Shown: positions 44,415 to 54,581 of the stretch, piece by piece
How the letters are laid out: the number at the start of each line of letters is the position of its first letter
Position numbering within the stretch: position 1 is the first letter of the stretch
Source of the DNA: Hyphomonas atlantica corrig.
GTDB lineage: Bacteria > Pseudomonadota > Alphaproteobacteria > Caulobacterales > Hyphomonadaceae
Length of the DNA stretch: 64,000 nt
Assembly: GCF_000682715.1 (NCBI RefSeq)
Contig: NZ_AWFH01000001.1
Location: forward strand, 186,001 to 250,000
Direction: 5' to 3'
The notes under the pieces: model-generated
What the model was told of the DNA's origin: nothing
The model's input: the letters and a program-made list of their open reading frames with translations, nothing else
The model's database searches: none
Program-made: the position numbers and the translations under genes

Positions 44415-44792
44415 ATGACCCAGACTTTCGCCCTGCTCGACCGCGCGCACCTTGATGCCATGACAGGCGGTGACACCGCCCTCGCCAAGGAAGTCATCGA
44501 GATATTCCGGGAACAAGCGGAAATCTGGTCCCGCATGCTCGATCCTCAAGCCGAAACCACTCAATGGGCGGACGCAGCGCATACGCTCAAAGGGGCCAGC
44601 CTCGGGATTGGAGCAATCCGCCTGGCTGCCAAATGCGAAACGGCAGAAAAGGCCGGCCGGTCAGACACCCCGCCAAGCGTTACGGCAGCAGCTGTCATGC
44701 TGGGAGAAATCAAGGATGTGCTCGGTGATACGCTGGAAGAAGTCGCGCAGCTTCTCTACGATTATACGTCGCCGCCGCGCCGCGTGTCGTAG
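44415..44792 (+). CDS. Orphan Hpt-domain phosphotransfer protein
   Basis: A 125-residue single-domain protein. The phosphorylatable His is in WADAAHTLKGASLGIGAIRLA (Hpt motif HxLKGxxxxxG), within a four-helix bundle. ATG 44415 has GGAG upstream; the open frame continues back to 44160, but those residues are basic, low-complexity and unconserved in appearance. Hpt proteins relay phosphate between hybrid kinases and response regulators; no kinase or regulator lies adjacent, although divL is in the same window. Its 3' end overlaps the convergent chorismate mutase gene by 31 bases. Confidence 0.82.
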   Translation: MTQTFALLDRAHLDAMTGGDTALAKEVIEIFREQAEIWSRMLDPQAETTQWADAAHTLKGASLGIGAIRLAAKCETAEKAGRSDTPPSVTAAAVMLGEIKDVLGDTLEEVAQLLYDYTSPPRRVS

Positions 44793-45097
44793 CTTCCGAA
44801 TTCATAGGCGATGCAGCGCTCAATCAGCTTTCGCCAGACCGGCTCGGCAATCGCCGGCGACAGGCCAGCGCCTTGGCAAGCCGCTTTCACCTTTGCAACA
44901 ACATCCTCAATGCGGTCGGCGTCATAGACTTTCGAACGGTCTGGCTTGATACGCGCGGCCGCGTCCATGAAAGACTGGCGTTCGGCGAGGATCTCCACGA
45001 GCAGGCGATCAATCCGGTCAATTTCATAGCGCACATCGGCCATGGTCTCGGCCGTCTCGGACGTGTGACGGCGCTGATCGGATGTATAAGTGGTCAT
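44762..45097 (-). CDS. Chorismate mutase, AroQ class
   Basis: Converts chorismate to prephenate for Phe/Tyr synthesis. All-helical AroQ pattern: RYEIDRIDRLLVEILAERQSFMDAAARIKPDRSKVYDADRIEDVVAKVK, with the conserved Arg, Lys, Asp/Arg active-site positions, then PVWRKLIERCIAYE. ATG 45097 (111 aa) is chosen over an upstream start at 45160, which adds a Trp/Arg-rich segment unlike the family. A monofunctional enzyme: no prephenate dehydratase or dehydrogenase domain follows. Confidence 0.88.
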   Translation of the reverse strand: MTTYTSDQRRHTSETAETMADVRYEIDRIDRLLVEILAERQSFMDAAARIKPDRSKVYDADRIEDVVAKVKAACQGAGLSPAIAEPVWRKLIERCIAYEFGSYDTRRGGDV

Positions 45098-45201
45098 GCG
45101 GTGTCTGCCCCAATGAGAAGTGGCTTCGCGCATATATGACCCCACGCCCTGCCGCAACAAAGCAGCTGCGACGAAGCGCCCCCGGCTTTGATGCGCTCAC
45201 G

Positions 45202-45230
45202 AAAAAGGGGCCACCGGGAAGGATGGCCCC
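45202..45230 (-). terminator. Intrinsic terminator after the TM-helix-repeat gene
   Basis: On the minus strand GGGGCCA (45230-45224) pairs with TGGCCCC (45213-45207) across a ten-base loop and is followed by TTTTT (45206-45202). It lies 22 bases past the channel-like gene stop. Confidence 0.85.
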
Positions 45231-45252
45231 CTGATCTGGCGATATCGCCTTG

Positions 45253-46440
45253 CTAGCGTGTGCTGCGCCACGATTCCAGGATACGCGCGGCCCATTCACG
45301 ACCACCCCAACCAAAGGCAATGGCGAATGCACCGGCTCCGCCGATCACCATCCATTTGGCCACATCCAGAATGAACACGCCGCCGGTCGGATCGAGCCCC
45401 ATGCGCGAAATGCCGAGAATGACCGACAGGACAATGATGATCCATTTCATCACACGAGCGGTGACGTCCGTTGCCCCTGCCCCGGTGGAATCCATGGCAG
45501 AGCTGACCAGACGGGCGATGAACACACCCGCAAAGATGATCAGAGCGCCAAAAATGATCTGCACGCCCATGTCGAGCACGACATTCATCGCATAGGTCAG
45601 CGATTCAATACCGAGTACATTGAGCGCTGCCACAAGGCCGAGCAGAACAATCAGGAACATGCTGACACGCGCGATAACGGTGCTGGCGGTCAGGCCACTG
45701 TCAGCGCCTTTCAACAGGCCAAGTTCCGAGACGGCGGAATCGACACCGGTGCCCGGCAAGGTCTTCAGCACGAGATTGGAAACAAACCGCCCGATCAGCA
45801 CGAAGATTGCGAGAATGACGCCTGCTGCAAGCACATTCGGAATGATGCCGATGATGTCCGTCAGCAGCGCATTGGCTGGCGCGGAGATCGCCTCGATGGC
45901 GAGGACATCAAAGGCCATGATCGCACCGATGATGATCAACACCGCGAAGGCGACAGAGGCGACAATGCCGGAAATGTTCACTCGTCCTGTCGCGAGGCCA
46001 AACCGTTCCGGCATACCGTCACCGAAAACCAGCACGGCCTTCAACGTTTCACGCACAACGTTGGCGATGATCAGGAAAATACCGAAGATAAGCGCCGCGC
46101 CGATCACGTTCGGCAGGTAGGACAGGATGGGATCAATCACCCCATGCAAGGCGCTGGAAATCTGTGTTGCACCGGCGATGGCAAGCGCCTGCATCAGGCC
46201 GATCAGGATCGTCACCCAGAAGGCCGCCTGGGCCAGGCTGGTGCCAAGCGATTTGCTGTCACTGGTCGCTGTGGATTCGTTTGCCTTTTTGGCAAGGCCA
46301 GTGCGGTCAATCGCGGCTGCAATCAACCAGCGGACGATGAATGCGCCGATGATGAAAGCAATCATCACCAGTGCAGCCTTCAGGAGCTGAGGCCCGTAGG
46401 TCTGCGCCTGGTCGACTGTATTTCGCCAGAATTCTTCCAT
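45253..46440 (-). CDS. Membrane protein with repeated conserved TM helices (mechanosensitive-channel-related, PF05552 type)
   Basis: A 395-residue, very hydrophobic protein with about ten TM segments. The unit LPNVIGAALIFGIFLIIANVVRETLK recurs as IPNVLAAGVILAIFVLIGRFVSNLVLK and MGVQIIFGALIIFAGVFIARLVSS, the pattern of the 'conserved TM helix' repeats found next to MscS-like channels. The C-terminus KWMVIGGAGAFAIAFGWGGREWAARILESW resembles the pore-lining FGLG-type segment of small-conductance channels. There is no MscS beta domain. Mechanosensitivity is inferred only. It ends at a clear terminator. Confidence 0.78.
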   Translation of the reverse strand: MEEFWRNTVDQAQTYGPQLLKAALVMIAFIIGAFIVRWLIAAAIDRTGLAKKANESTATSDSKSLGTSLAQAAFWVTILIGLMQALAIAGATQISSALHGVIDPILSYLPNVIGAALIFGIFLIIANVVRETLKAVLVFGDGMPERFGLATGRVNISGIVASVAFAVLIIIGAIMAFDVLAIEAISAPANALLTDIIGIIPNVLAAGVILAIFVLIGRFVSNLVLKTLPGTGVDSAVSELGLLKGADSGLTASTVIARVSMFLIVLLGLVAALNVLGIESLTYAMNVVLDMGVQIIFGALIIFAGVFIARLVSSAMDSTGAGATDVTARVMKWIIIVLSVILGISRMGLDPTGGVFILDVAKWMVIGGAGAFAIAFGWGGREWAARILESWRSTR

Positions 46441-46809
46441 GTGATTAGTCCCCTTTTGTTTGTGTTGTGCCTGTTACGGCTCAAGCAAATACGCGTCGGG
46501 GAGCTTCTGGTTGCGTGCGTCCTTATCCGTTCAGGTCAAACAAGTGAGCCCCACACATGCCCATCGCCTCCATTCTGCGCGCTCATATAAGGGCAAGAAG
46601 TACGTCCCATTTCGCCCCGAGAGCACGCCTCAGCGTAGCCTTTTTGATACGTAGCGGCAAATGAACGTGAAATAACAAGGCGTTGGGAGAGCGTTCAATC
46701 AAACCGCCTTATACCCCAACATGTGTTGCGACGCGTAACAAATGCAACACGTCGCAGGCGGTGGGGATATGCCTTCAGGCAGGTCTGCGATCAGGGGACT
46801 GACGCGAAG
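46441..46809. other. Gene-free intergenic stretch with folded-RNA potential
   Basis: No credible gene is seen between the channel-like gene and the methyltransferase (500 bases in all). Short frames here lack Shine-Dalgarno sequences and familiar composition. From about 46700 the plus strand contains closely spaced inverted repeats: GTGTTG (46723-46728) with CAACAC (46745-46750), GCGACG with CGTCGC (an alternative to the first), TGCC-TTCA-GGCA (46770-46781), and GCG(A)TCAG-GGGA-CTGACGC (46787-46805) with a GNRA loop. Confidence 0.5.
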
Positions 46810-46841
46810 GGGCAGGTGCAGAAATGCATCTGCCCTCTTTT
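46700..46841 (+). ncRNA. Candidate structured RNA ending in a GNRA-capped terminator
   Basis: Bounds are approximate at the 5' end. Several hairpins in series end in an 11 bp stem, GGGCAGGTGCA (46810-46820) with TGCATCTGCCC (46825-46835) closed by the GNRA loop GAAA, followed by TCTTTT. The T-run exists only on the plus strand and no plus-strand gene lies upstream. It is therefore either an independent small RNA or the leader (riboswitch-like) of the methyltransferase gene that starts 100 bases on. It does not match the tmRNA, 4.5S or RNase P consensus that I can recall. Confidence 0.4.
46810..46841 (+). terminator. Strong intrinsic terminator-like hairpin
   Basis: Eleven paired bases (one G-T) with a GAAA tetraloop, followed by TCTTTT. 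It is the 3' boundary of the structured RNA candidate. Confidence 0.7.
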
Positions 46842-46911
46842 GTATTCGAAACACGAATTCCGCCCGGACTCCCAATTTTCCGATTGCGACATGTTCCGCC
46901 CTACACTAACA

Positions 46912-46924
46912 GTTACAATGTAAC
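46912..46924. promoter_or_regulatory. Perfect palindrome GTTACA-A-TGTAAC before the methyltransferase gene
   Basis: A 13-base palindrome with single-base centre, 16 bases before the ATG and just upstream of the GGAG ribosome site. It contains TACAAT, a fair -10 hexamer, so a bound repressor would block the promoter. No adjacent regulator gene is seen. Confidence 0.4.
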
Positions 46925-46940
46925 AATTGGAGCATCCGCC

Positions 46941-47639
46941 ATGTCTACTGATTTCGATCCGCTGGTCACTTTTGGACCAGACCATGCCGCAACCTATGAT
47001 GACCGGTTCAAGGCGCTGCATGGCATCAAGGACATGATCCATCTGGCGCTGGAATCCACATTCGCAAACCTTCCAGAGACTGCACATCTTCTCATCGCCG
47101 GGGCGGGCACGGGCGCGGAAGTGCGCCACTTGGCCCCCCTCTTCCCGAACTGGCGCTTCACGCTCGTGGATCCGGCCTCTGCCATGCTGGAGATTGCAAA
47201 GCGCCATGCCGAAGCAGAGGGCTTCGCCGACCGATGCACGTTTCACGCGACCTATGTGTCGGAGGTCGATGCCGGTAACTTCGATGCTGCCACCAGCCTG
47301 CTGGTGTCGCATTTCGTGCAGCAGGCCGACGCGCGAACTGACTATTTCCGCTCCATCGCAGATCGGCTGAAACCGGGCGCCCCGATGCTCAATGCCGATC
47401 TCTGCGCGGATCAATCAGGCGCGGAGTTCGAGACCCTGATGAAATTCTGGCAGGGAATGATGGCCAAGGCCGGCATGGCGCCAGAAGGCCAGGAACAGTA
47501 CGCAAAGAGTTTCGGAACCATCTTTGCGTGCCACGGCCCATCAGACGTTGAAGCCATGATCGAGACGGCAGGATTCATCCCGCCCGTACAATGCGTACAG
47601 GCGGGACTGATCAAGGGTTGGCTGACCGCGAAGGCCTAG
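46941..47639 (+). CDS. Class I SAM-dependent methyltransferase
   Basis: A 232-residue cytosolic methyltransferase-like protein. Motif I is [43 protein letters not shown] with the acidic ribose ligand Asp in LVDPA; motif IV is [14 protein letters not shown], and [19 protein letters not shown] follows as in many small-molecule methyltransferases. ATG 46941 has GGAG eight bases upstream. The acceptor is unknown. Its upstream region holds a palindromic operator-like site and a structured RNA candidate. The stop overlaps the sucB end by four bases. Confidence 0.86.
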   Translation: MSTDFDPLVTFGPDHAATYDDRFKALHGIKDMIHLALESTFANLPETAHLLIAGAGTGAEVRHLAPLFPNWRFTLVDPASAMLEIAKRHAEAEGFADRCTFHATYVSEVDAGNFDAATSLLVSHFVQQADARTDYFRSIADRLKPGAPMLNADLCADQSGAEFETLMKFWQGMMAKAGMAPEGQEQYAKSFGTIFACHGPSDVEAMIETAGFIPPVQCVQAGLIKGWLTAKA

Positions 47640-49150
47640 ACTTCGAGAAGCATGCGCTCTGGATCTTCCAGGGCTTCCTTGACGCGGACGAGGAAGGTCA
47701 CAGCCTCCTTGCCGTCGACGATCCGGTGGTCATAGGACAGCGCCAGATACATCATCGGGCGGATTTTGACTTCGCCATTGATGGCCACAGGGCGCTGTTC
47801 GATCCGGTGCATGCCGAGCACACCGGATTGTGGGGGGTTCAGGATTGGCGTGGACATGAGCGAGCCATAGATGCCGCCATTCGAAATGGTGAATGTGCCA
47901 CCCTGCATGTCGCCAATGGTCAGTGAGCCGTCGCGGGCGCGCTTGCCAAGATCGGCGATATACTTCTCGATACCAGCGAGCGACAAATCGTCAGAGTCCC
48001 GAACAACCGGAACCACGAGGCCTTTATCCGTACCAACGGCTACGCCGATATCGTAATAGTTCTTGTAGATGATGTCCGTGCCATCAATCTCGGCATTCAC
48101 GGCCGGAACTTCCTTCAGCGCGTTGACACACGCCTTCACGAAGAAGCTCATGAAGCCCAGCTTGATGCCGTGCTTGGCCACGAAGGCTTCCTGGTGCTTC
48201 TTCCGCAAATCCATGATGGCGCCCATGTCGACATCATTGAACGTCGTCAGCATGGCGGCAGTGTCCTGCGCCTCTTTCAGACGGCGGGCGATGGTCTGGC
48301 GCAGACGCGTCATGCGAACACGCTCTTCACGCGGACCAATATCCCGAGGAGCCTTCGCTTCGGCAGGTGCCGCAGCCGTCTTCGGCGCGCTGTTCACATA
48401 ATTCATGGCATCGGCCTTGGTTGCACGACCGTCGCGGCCAGTGCCTGGAATATCAGCCGGGTTCACACCAGCTTCAGCGGAAATACGGCGTACGGACGGC
48501 GCGACAGGACGTTCGCCCGTTGCGGCTGGCGCAGAGGTCGACGCGGCGGGTGCAGATGCGGCTGGCGCAGCAGCCGGTGCAGAGCCGCCAGCGCTGATAC
48601 GGGCAATGACGGAGCCCGGCGTGACAGAGTCGCCTTCGCCCACCAGCAGTTCGGCCAGAACACCATCAGCTGGTGCTGGCACTTCGAGTGCAACCTTGTC
48701 GGTTTCGATCTCAGCGATGGTCTCGTCTTTCTTCACAGCATCGCCAGGGGCCTTCAGGAAGGTCGACAGCGTACCTTCGGCGACGCTTTCGCCCATTGTC
48801 GGCACTTCAACATCGACCAGTTCGCCCTTGTCGTCCTTGCCCGGAACGCCGCCGGGCTCTTTCGGACCGCCATGCTCCGGCAAGGCTTCAGCGGCAGTGC
48901 TGGCAGCTGCGCCATTCCCACCGGAGAGCTTGCCGAGAAGCGCGCCGATCTCGACCGTGTCACCTTCCTTGGCGACGATTTCGGACAAAACGCCATCTTC
49001 GGTGGCGGACACTTCAACAGACACTTTGTCTGTTTCGAGTTCGACGAGCACTTCATCTTTCTTCACCGCGTCGCCAGCGGCCTTCAGCCATTGGCCGACG
49101 GTGGCTTCGGTGATGCTCTCGCCGAGGGTAGGCACTGTGATATCGGTCAT
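47636..49150 (-). CDS. sucB: Dihydrolipoyllysine succinyltransferase, E2 of 2-oxoglutarate dehydrogenase
   Basis: Core acyltransferase that moves succinyl groups to CoA in the TCA cycle. It carries two lipoyl domains ([14 protein letters not shown] and [14 protein letters not shown], each with the lipoylated Lys of ETDK), whereas many SucB proteins have one. The E3/E1-binding domain is [31 protein letters not shown], and the catalytic domain ends with [19 protein letters not shown] (HRxxDG). ATG 49150 (504 aa) fits the mature N-terminus [13 protein letters not shown]; the frame could open at 49219, but that overlaps sucA. Last gene of sucCDAB; no lpd (E3) follows. Confidence 0.95.
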   Translation of the reverse strand: MTDITVPTLGESITEATVGQWLKAAGDAVKKDEVLVELETDKVSVEVSATEDGVLSEIVAKEGDTVEIGALLGKLSGGNGAAASTAAEALPEHGGPKEPGGVPGKDDKGELVDVEVPTMGESVAEGTLSTFLKAPGDAVKKDETIAEIETDKVALEVPAPADGVLAELLVGEGDSVTPGSVIARISAGGSAPAAAPAASAPAASTSAPAATGERPVAPSVRRISAEAGVNPADIPGTGRDGRATKADAMNYVNSAPKTAAAPAEAKAPRDIGPREERVRMTRLRQTIARRLKEAQDTAAMLTTFNDVDMGAIMDLRKKHQEAFVAKHGIKLGFMSFFVKACVNALKEVPAVNAEIDGTDIIYKNYYDIGVAVGTDKGLVVPVVRDSDDLSLAGIEKYIADLGKRARDGSLTIGDMQGGTFTISNGGIYGSLMSTPILNPPQSGVLGMHRIEQRPVAINGEVKIRPMMYLALSYDHRIVDGKEAVTFLVRVKEALEDPERMLLEV

Positions 49151-49178
49151 GAAATCAGTCCGTTCGTAGTCATCAAAT

Positions 49179-52100
49179 TCAGCTGGCGACGATATTGTCG
49201 TCGACGGGGTCTTTTCCAAGTGCGGTCGAAATCAGCGCGTCCTGCTCAGCCTTGTGCTTGGACAAAAGACCGGTTGCCGTGGCCGCCGATGGCGGACGAC
49301 CCGCATAGGATGGCCGTGTGTGCTGCATGCCTGCCTGATTGGCGCACCATTCCAGCTCGTCGCGGATGAAGGTCCAGCCACCCATATTGCGCGGCTCTTC
49401 CTGGCACCAGACAATCTCGGCCTGCGGGAAGCGTTTCAGCTCTTGGATCAGCGACTTGCGCGGAACCGGATAGAACTGCTCCACCCGCAGCAGGTAGACA
49501 TCATCCTCACCGCTCTCTTCGCGCGCTTCGAACAGGTCGTAATAGACCTTGCCCGAACACAGAACGACGCGGCGGACCTTGTTGTCCTTCACAAGCTTCA
49601 CCTTGCCTTCGCGGCCCGGCGTTTCGGCGTCATCCCAAAGAATGCGGTGGAATGAGGATTTAGTGCTCATGTCATCCAGGCTGGACGTGGCCAGCTTGTG
49701 ACGCAGAAGAGATTTCGGCGTCATGATGATCAGCGGCTTGCGGAAATCACGATGGATCTGGCGACGCAGGGCGTGGAAGTAGTTCGCCGGGGTCGTCAGG
49801 TTACAGACTTGCCAATTGTCCTCAGCGCACATCTGCAGGAAGCGTTCGAGGCGCGCGGAGGAGTGCTCCGGCCCCTGACCTTCATAGCCATGCGGCAACA
49901 GAACAACGAGGCCGGACATACGCAGCCATTTACGCTCTGCAGAGGAAATGAACTGGTCGAAGAAGACCTGCGCACCATTGGAGAAGTCACCGAACTGGGC
50001 TTCCCACATGGTCAGCGTGTTCGGGTCTGCCAGAGAATATCCGTACTCGTACCCAAGCACAGCCTCCTCCGACAGAAGCGAGTCGATCACTTCGTAATTG
50101 GCCTGCGTGTCGCTGATATTGTTCAGCGGCGTGTAGCGGTCGCCATTAGTCTGGTCGATAATGTGACTGTGGCGCTGAGAGAACGTGCCGCGGCCGCAAT
50201 CCTGCCCGGAGAGGCGAACCGGGAAACCTTCGTCAAGCAGGGTTGCGAACGCCAGATGCTCTGCCGTCGCCCAATCGAGGCCCTTCCCTTTCGAGATGGC
50301 ACTGGCCCGTGCATCAATGACCCGCGCCAGCGTCCTGTGAATGTCGACGCCTTCCGGAATGGTCGTGATGGTCTGGCCAATCGTCTGCATGCGTTTCTTG
50401 GAAACGCCGGTCTTGCCGCGACGCTCGTCATCGTCCGGCAGGCCAAGGCCCTTCCATTCGCCGTCCAGCCAGTCGGCTTTCTTGGCTTCGAACGTTTTGC
50501 CCGCTTCAAACTCGCGGTCGAGATAGGCTTCGAAATCAGCGACCTGCTGCTCTATCTGCTCCGCCGTCAGAACACCTTCCTTCACAAGGCGCTCGGCGTA
50601 GATTTCGCGCGTCGAGGCATGGCCCTTGATCTTGGTGTACATGACCGGCTGGGTGAACATGGGCTCATCGCCCTCATTGTGCCCGAAGCGACGATAGCAG
50701 AACATGTCGATAACGACGTCCTTGCCGAATTTCTGGCGATACTCAGTGGCCACTTTGGCAGCATAGGTGACCGCTTCCGGGTCATCACCATTCACATGGA
50801 AGATCGGCGTCTGCACCATCAGCGCAACATCGGTCGGATATGGTGAGGACCGCGAATAGATCGGGCTGGTTGTGAAGCCGATCTGGTTGTTCACGATGAA
50901 GTGGATCGTACCGCCTGTGCGATAGCCTTGCAGACCGGACAGCGCGAAACACTCAGACACCACGCCCTGCCCCGCAAACGCCGCATCCCCATGCAGCAAC
51001 AACGGCAGAACAGTCGACCGGTCCAGCGTGCCGCTTTCCCGGTGCAACATTTCCTGCTTGGAGCGCGACTTGCCGAGCACCACCGGATCCACCGCTTCAA
51101 GGTGGGACGGGTTGGCGTTCATCGACAGGTGAACTTCATTGCCGTCAAATTCGCGGTCAGACGAGGCGCCGAGATGGTACTTCACGTCGCCGGAGCCGAA
51201 CTCGCCGGCACCTTGCGTGTTACCGCCTTGGAATTCGTGGAAGATCTGCTCGTAAGGCTTGCCCATCACGGCTGCGAGCATGTTCAGGCGGCCACGGTGC
51301 GGCATGCCCACAACAATCTCGCGCACGCCCAGTGCACCACCGCGCTTGATGATCTGTTCCAGCGCCGGAACCGCTGCCTCACCACCGTCCAGGCCGAAGC
51401 GTTTCGTGCCAGGATACCGTTTGTGCAGGAAGCGTTCGAACGTTTCCGCTTCGATAAGCTTTGCGAGGATCGCCTTCTTGCCTTGCTCGGTGAAGGCGAC
51501 GCCCTTGTCCGGCCCTTCGATACGCTCCTGCAGCCAGGCTTTTTCTTCCGGATCGGAAATGTGCATGAACTCGATGCCGATGGTCGAGCAATAGGTCCGC
51601 TTCAGAATGTCGAGCATCTCGCTGACGGACGCATGGTCGAGCCCGAGATAGCCGTCGATGAAGATCTTGCGATCCATATCAGCCGGGCCAAAGCCATAGC
51701 TGGCCGGGTCCAGTTCCGGCTGTTTTTCCGGAATATCCAGCGACAGCGGATCAAGCTGCGCCGCCAAATGACCCCTCATCCGATAGGCGCGGATCATCAT
51801 GATGGCGCGGATAGAATCCTTGACGTTCTGCGCGATTTCCTCGGCAGAGGCGGCCGGTTTGGCGGATTTCAGCTTTTTCTCGAGCTTCGGCTCGACCAGC
51901 GCCCAGTTGCCGTCAAAGGCGGCCACCTGTTCGTCACTGACCGGACGGGGCCAGTCGCCGCGCTTCCAGCTCGCACCATCCGCATTCTTCGCGGCGTCTG
52001 CCGAATCATCGTTGAGCTCCGCAAAGAAGGCGCGCCAGCTCTCGGGAACTGACGCGGGGTTCTTTGCATAGGCTGCCTGCATCTGTTCCAGCCACATGGC

Positions 52101-52187
52101 TGAACCACCATACAGGAATGCTGTTTCCAGCATTGCGCTGTTACCTGCGCTGCGTGAGCCGTCTACCGGGCTGCCGTCATCTGCCAT
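49179..52187 (-). CDS. sucA: 2-oxoglutarate dehydrogenase E1 component
   Basis: ThDP-dependent decarboxylase of the 2-oxoglutarate dehydrogenase complex, 1002 aa. It has the N-terminal E2-binding segment ([34 protein letters not shown]), then the SucA hallmarks [37 protein letters not shown] and DVKYHLG. The ThDP region is [20 protein letters not shown] and [19 protein letters not shown]. The C-terminal half has the [14 protein letters not shown] and [19 protein letters not shown] signatures. AAAGGACGG precedes the start. The 164 bases between sucD and sucA contain only short GC hairpins. Confidence 0.97.
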   Translation of the reverse strand: MADDGSPVDGSRSAGNSAMLETAFLYGGSAMWLEQMQAAYAKNPASVPESWRAFFAELNDDSADAAKNADGASWKRGDWPRPVSDEQVAAFDGNWALVEPKLEKKLKSAKPAASAEEIAQNVKDSIRAIMMIRAYRMRGHLAAQLDPLSLDIPEKQPELDPASYGFGPADMDRKIFIDGYLGLDHASVSEMLDILKRTYCSTIGIEFMHISDPEEKAWLQERIEGPDKGVAFTEQGKKAILAKLIEAETFERFLHKRYPGTKRFGLDGGEAAVPALEQIIKRGGALGVREIVVGMPHRGRLNMLAAVMGKPYEQIFHEFQGGNTQGAGEFGSGDVKYHLGASSDREFDGNEVHLSMNANPSHLEAVDPVVLGKSRSKQEMLHRESGTLDRSTVLPLLLHGDAAFAGQGVVSECFALSGLQGYRTGGTIHFIVNNQIGFTTSPIYSRSSPYPTDVALMVQTPIFHVNGDDPEAVTYAAKVATEYRQKFGKDVVIDMFCYRRFGHNEGDEPMFTQPVMYTKIKGHASTREIYAERLVKEGVLTAEQIEQQVADFEAYLDREFEAGKTFEAKKADWLDGEWKGLGLPDDDERRGKTGVSKKRMQTIGQTITTIPEGVDIHRTLARVIDARASAISKGKGLDWATAEHLAFATLLDEGFPVRLSGQDCGRGTFSQRHSHIIDQTNGDRYTPLNNISDTQANYEVIDSLLSEEAVLGYEYGYSLADPNTLTMWEAQFGDFSNGAQVFFDQFISSAERKWLRMSGLVVLLPHGYEGQGPEHSSARLERFLQMCAEDNWQVCNLTTPANYFHALRRQIHRDFRKPLIIMTPKSLLRHKLATSSLDDMSTKSSFHRILWDDAETPGREGKVKLVKDNKVRRVVLCSGKVYYDLFEAREESGEDDVYLLRVEQFYPVPRKSLIQELKRFPQAEIVWCQEEPRNMGGWTFIRDELEWCANQAGMQHTRPSYAGRPPSAATATGLLSKHKAEQDALISTALGKDPVDDNIVAS

Positions 52188-52351
52188 TTTTCAATCCGTC
52201 CTTTGGGACCTGTCCCCTGACATTAAGGAACAAAATACTTGCCCGGTTCCTACCGGGACTGAGGTTCTCTAGGACGGCCTGTGCGGGGACAGATGCTGGC
52301 CTCGCCAGACTGGCCCGGACGGGCCGTCCTGGCTGTATGTGTGCTTTCGGG

Positions 52352-53254
52352 CTAGCCCTTCAACACTTCGACCATGGTCGTCCCGAGACGCGCCGGTGAC
52401 GGGGAGACACGAATACCTGCCTCTTCCATCGCCGCGATCTTGCTCTCGGCATCGCCCTGACCGCCTGACACGATAGCACCGGCATGGCCCATTGTGCGCC
52501 CTTTCGGTGCAGTCCGACCCGCAATAAAGCCAACCATCGGTTTTTTCCGGCCTTTCTTGGCCTCATCGATCAGGAATTGCGCAGCTTCTTCTTCGGCTGT
52601 GCCACCAATCTCGCCGATCATGATGATCGACTGGGTCTCGTCGTCGGACAGGAACATGTCCAGCACGTCGATGAATTCGGTGCCCTTGACCGGGTCGCCG
52701 CCGATACCGACAGCAGAGGTCTGGCCGAGGCCCGCCTGAGAGGTCTGGTACACGGCTTCATAGGTCAGCGTTCCGGAGCGGGAAACAACGCCGACTGAGC
52801 CCTTCTGGAAGATCTTGCCCGGCATGATGCCGATCTTGCACTGTTCCGGCGTCAGCAGGCCGGGGCAGTTCGGCCCGATCAGGCGGGAGCTGGACTTGTC
52901 CAGTTTTGCCTTCACGCGAACCATATCGAGAACTGGCACGCCTTCGGTGATGCAGACGATCAGCGGAATTTCCGCATCGATGGCCTCTTCAATGGCCGCA
53001 GCAGCGCCAGCTGGCGGCACGTAGATCACGGAGGCCGTTGCGCCTGTGGCTTCCTTGGCTTCACCCGCATTCGCGAAGATCGGCAGCTCGGCGCCATTGT
53101 CGGCAGCCCATTTCTGGCCAGCCTTCTTCGGGTGCGTACCGGCCACCATCTGGGTGCCGAAATATTCCAGCGCCTGATTGGTGTGGAAAGAGCCCGTATT
53201 GCCGGTCAGGCCCTGGACGATGACTTTGGTATTCTTGTCGATGAGAATGGACAT
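52352..53254 (-). CDS. sucD: Succinyl-CoA ligase (ADP/GDP-forming) alpha subunit
   Basis: Forms succinate and NTP from succinyl-CoA with SucC. CoA-binding Rossmann domain: [25 protein letters not shown]-type start and [13 protein letters not shown]; ligase domain with [40 protein letters not shown] and [17 protein letters not shown]. The phospho-His is in [18 protein letters not shown]. Length 300 aa is somewhat longer than the E. coli protein. It begins six bases after the sucC stop, with AAGG as Shine-Dalgarno. Confidence 0.96.
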   Translation of the reverse strand: MSILIDKNTKVIVQGLTGNTGSFHTNQALEYFGTQMVAGTHPKKAGQKWAADNGAELPIFANAGEAKEATGATASVIYVPPAGAAAAIEEAIDAEIPLIVCITEGVPVLDMVRVKAKLDKSSSRLIGPNCPGLLTPEQCKIGIMPGKIFQKGSVGVVSRSGTLTYEAVYQTSQAGLGQTSAVGIGGDPVKGTEFIDVLDMFLSDDETQSIIMIGEIGGTAEEEAAQFLIDEAKKGRKKPMVGFIAGRTAPKGRTMGHAGAIVSGGQGDAESKIAAMEEAGIRVSPSPARLGTTMVEVLKG

Positions 53255-53260
53255 GTTTCC

Positions 53261-54457
53261 TTAGGCCTCTTTAACAGCGGCAACAATTTTCTGGGCGGCG
53301 TCGTCGAGGTCATCGGCAGGGATGACGTTCAGGCCGGAATTCTTGATGATTTCCTTGCCCATCTCGACGTTCGTACCTTCAAGGCGAACAACCAGCGGCA
53401 CAGCGAGGTTGGTTTCCTTCACCGCGGCGATCACGCCCTCGGCGATGACGTCACATTTCATGATGCCGCCGAAGATGTTCACGAGGATGCCCTTCACGTT
53501 CGGGTCCTTCATGATGATCTTGAAGGCCGCAGCAACTTTCTCGGCATTGGCGCCGCCGCCGACGTCACAGAAGTTTGCAGGCTCTTCACCGTACAGCTTG
53601 ATGATGTCCATCGTCGCCATGGCGAGGCCAGCGCCGTTGACCATGCAGCCGATGGTGCCGTCGAGCGCGATGTATGCGAGATCCCACTCTGAAGCTTCGA
53701 TCTCTTTCTCGTCTTCCTCGGTCGTGTCGCGCAGTTCAACGATGTCCGGGTGGCGGAACAGTGCGTTGCCGTCAAAGCTGACCTTGGCGTCGAGAACGCG
53801 AAGGTGGCCATTTTCCATCACGATCAGCGGATTGATCTCCAGCATGGCCATGTCCTTCTCGGTGAAGGCCTTGTAGAGGATCGGGAACAGTTTCATGCCG
53901 TCTTCGCGGGCTGCGCCGTCCAGCTTCAGCGCGTCGCACAGCTGCGCCGCATCCGCATCGGTCACGCCCGTGGTCGGGTCGATCGGAAGCGTCAGGATTT
54001 TCTCTGGCGTTTCGTGTGCAACTTCCTCGATGTCCATGCCGCCTTCAGTAGAGGCAACAAAGGCCGGACGGCCCGTGGCGCGATCAACGAGAAGGGACAG
54101 GTAGAGTTCGCGGTCAATGTCGGCGCCGTCTTCGATGTAGAGGCGGTTGACCTGCTTGCCTTCAGCGCTGGTCTGCGCGGTGACAAGGTGATGGCCGAGC
54201 ATCGCCTTGGCGTGCTCCAGAACTTCCTCTTTCGAGAAGGCGAGGCGAACACCGCCCTTTTCGCCAGCAGCGTCTTCGATGAACTTGCCCTTGCCGCGAC
54301 CACCTGCGTGGATTTGGGACTTCACAACCCAGAGCGGCCCCGGCAGCGTATCAACCGCCTTCTGCACGTCATCAAGAGAAAGAACGGGTACGCCTTCTGC
54401 CACTGGAGCGCCGAAAGATTTCAGCACGGCCTTGGCCTGGTATTCGTGTATGTTCAT
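53261..54457 (-). CDS. sucC: Succinyl-CoA ligase beta subunit
   Basis: ATP-grasp subunit of succinyl-CoA synthetase, 398 aa. N-terminal [22 protein letters not shown] and [16 protein letters not shown] are invariant family features; [12 protein letters not shown]-type [32 protein letters not shown] and [15 protein letters not shown] form the C-terminal ligase domain. First gene of the sucC-sucD-sucA-sucB operon; 124 bases separate it from the upstream MFS gene. Malate dehydrogenase, often at the head of this operon in alphaproteobacteria, is not present here. Confidence 0.96.
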   Translation of the reverse strand: MNIHEYQAKAVLKSFGAPVAEGVPVLSLDDVQKAVDTLPGPLWVVKSQIHAGGRGKGKFIEDAAGEKGGVRLAFSKEEVLEHAKAMLGHHLVTAQTSAEGKQVNRLYIEDGADIDRELYLSLLVDRATGRPAFVASTEGGMDIEEVAHETPEKILTLPIDPTTGVTDADAAQLCDALKLDGAAREDGMKLFPILYKAFTEKDMAMLEINPLIVMENGHLRVLDAKVSFDGNALFRHPDIVELRDTTEEDEKEIEASEWDLAYIALDGTIGCMVNGAGLAMATMDIIKLYGEEPANFCDVGGGANAEKVAAAFKIIMKDPNVKGILVNIFGGIMKCDVIAEGVIAAVKETNLAVPLVVRLEGTNVEMGKEIIKNSGLNVIPADDLDDAAQKIVAAVKEA

Positions 54458-54581
54458 GGAAACTTGCCTTGTCTGCCCTGGCTTGCGGTAAGGGGCCAGC
54501 CTCTGCCAGCCCGTTTAATTTGTCCGGGCTATATAACAGGCTTGGCAGGCCCGTAAACCAGCTGAGTACTCAAGTCTGGAC

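Noticed and set aside
45250-46590. A 446-codon plus-strand frame opposite the channel-like gene
   Set aside because: His/Asn/Gln-rich sequence with no fold or start signals; the minus-strand frame has clear TM repeats and a terminator.
46460-46654. Short plus-strand frame in the 46.4-46.9 kb gap
   Set aside because: No Shine-Dalgarno, Cys/Ser/His-rich composition, no conserved look; the region is better explained as promoter and RNA.
46723-46755. H-type pseudoknot in the structured RNA
   Set aside because: The two helices are adjacent with no spanning loop bases, so they cannot form together; they are alternatives, not a pseudoknot.
50901-52052. Long plus-strand frame inside sucA
   Set aside because: Shadow of sucA; no domain content.
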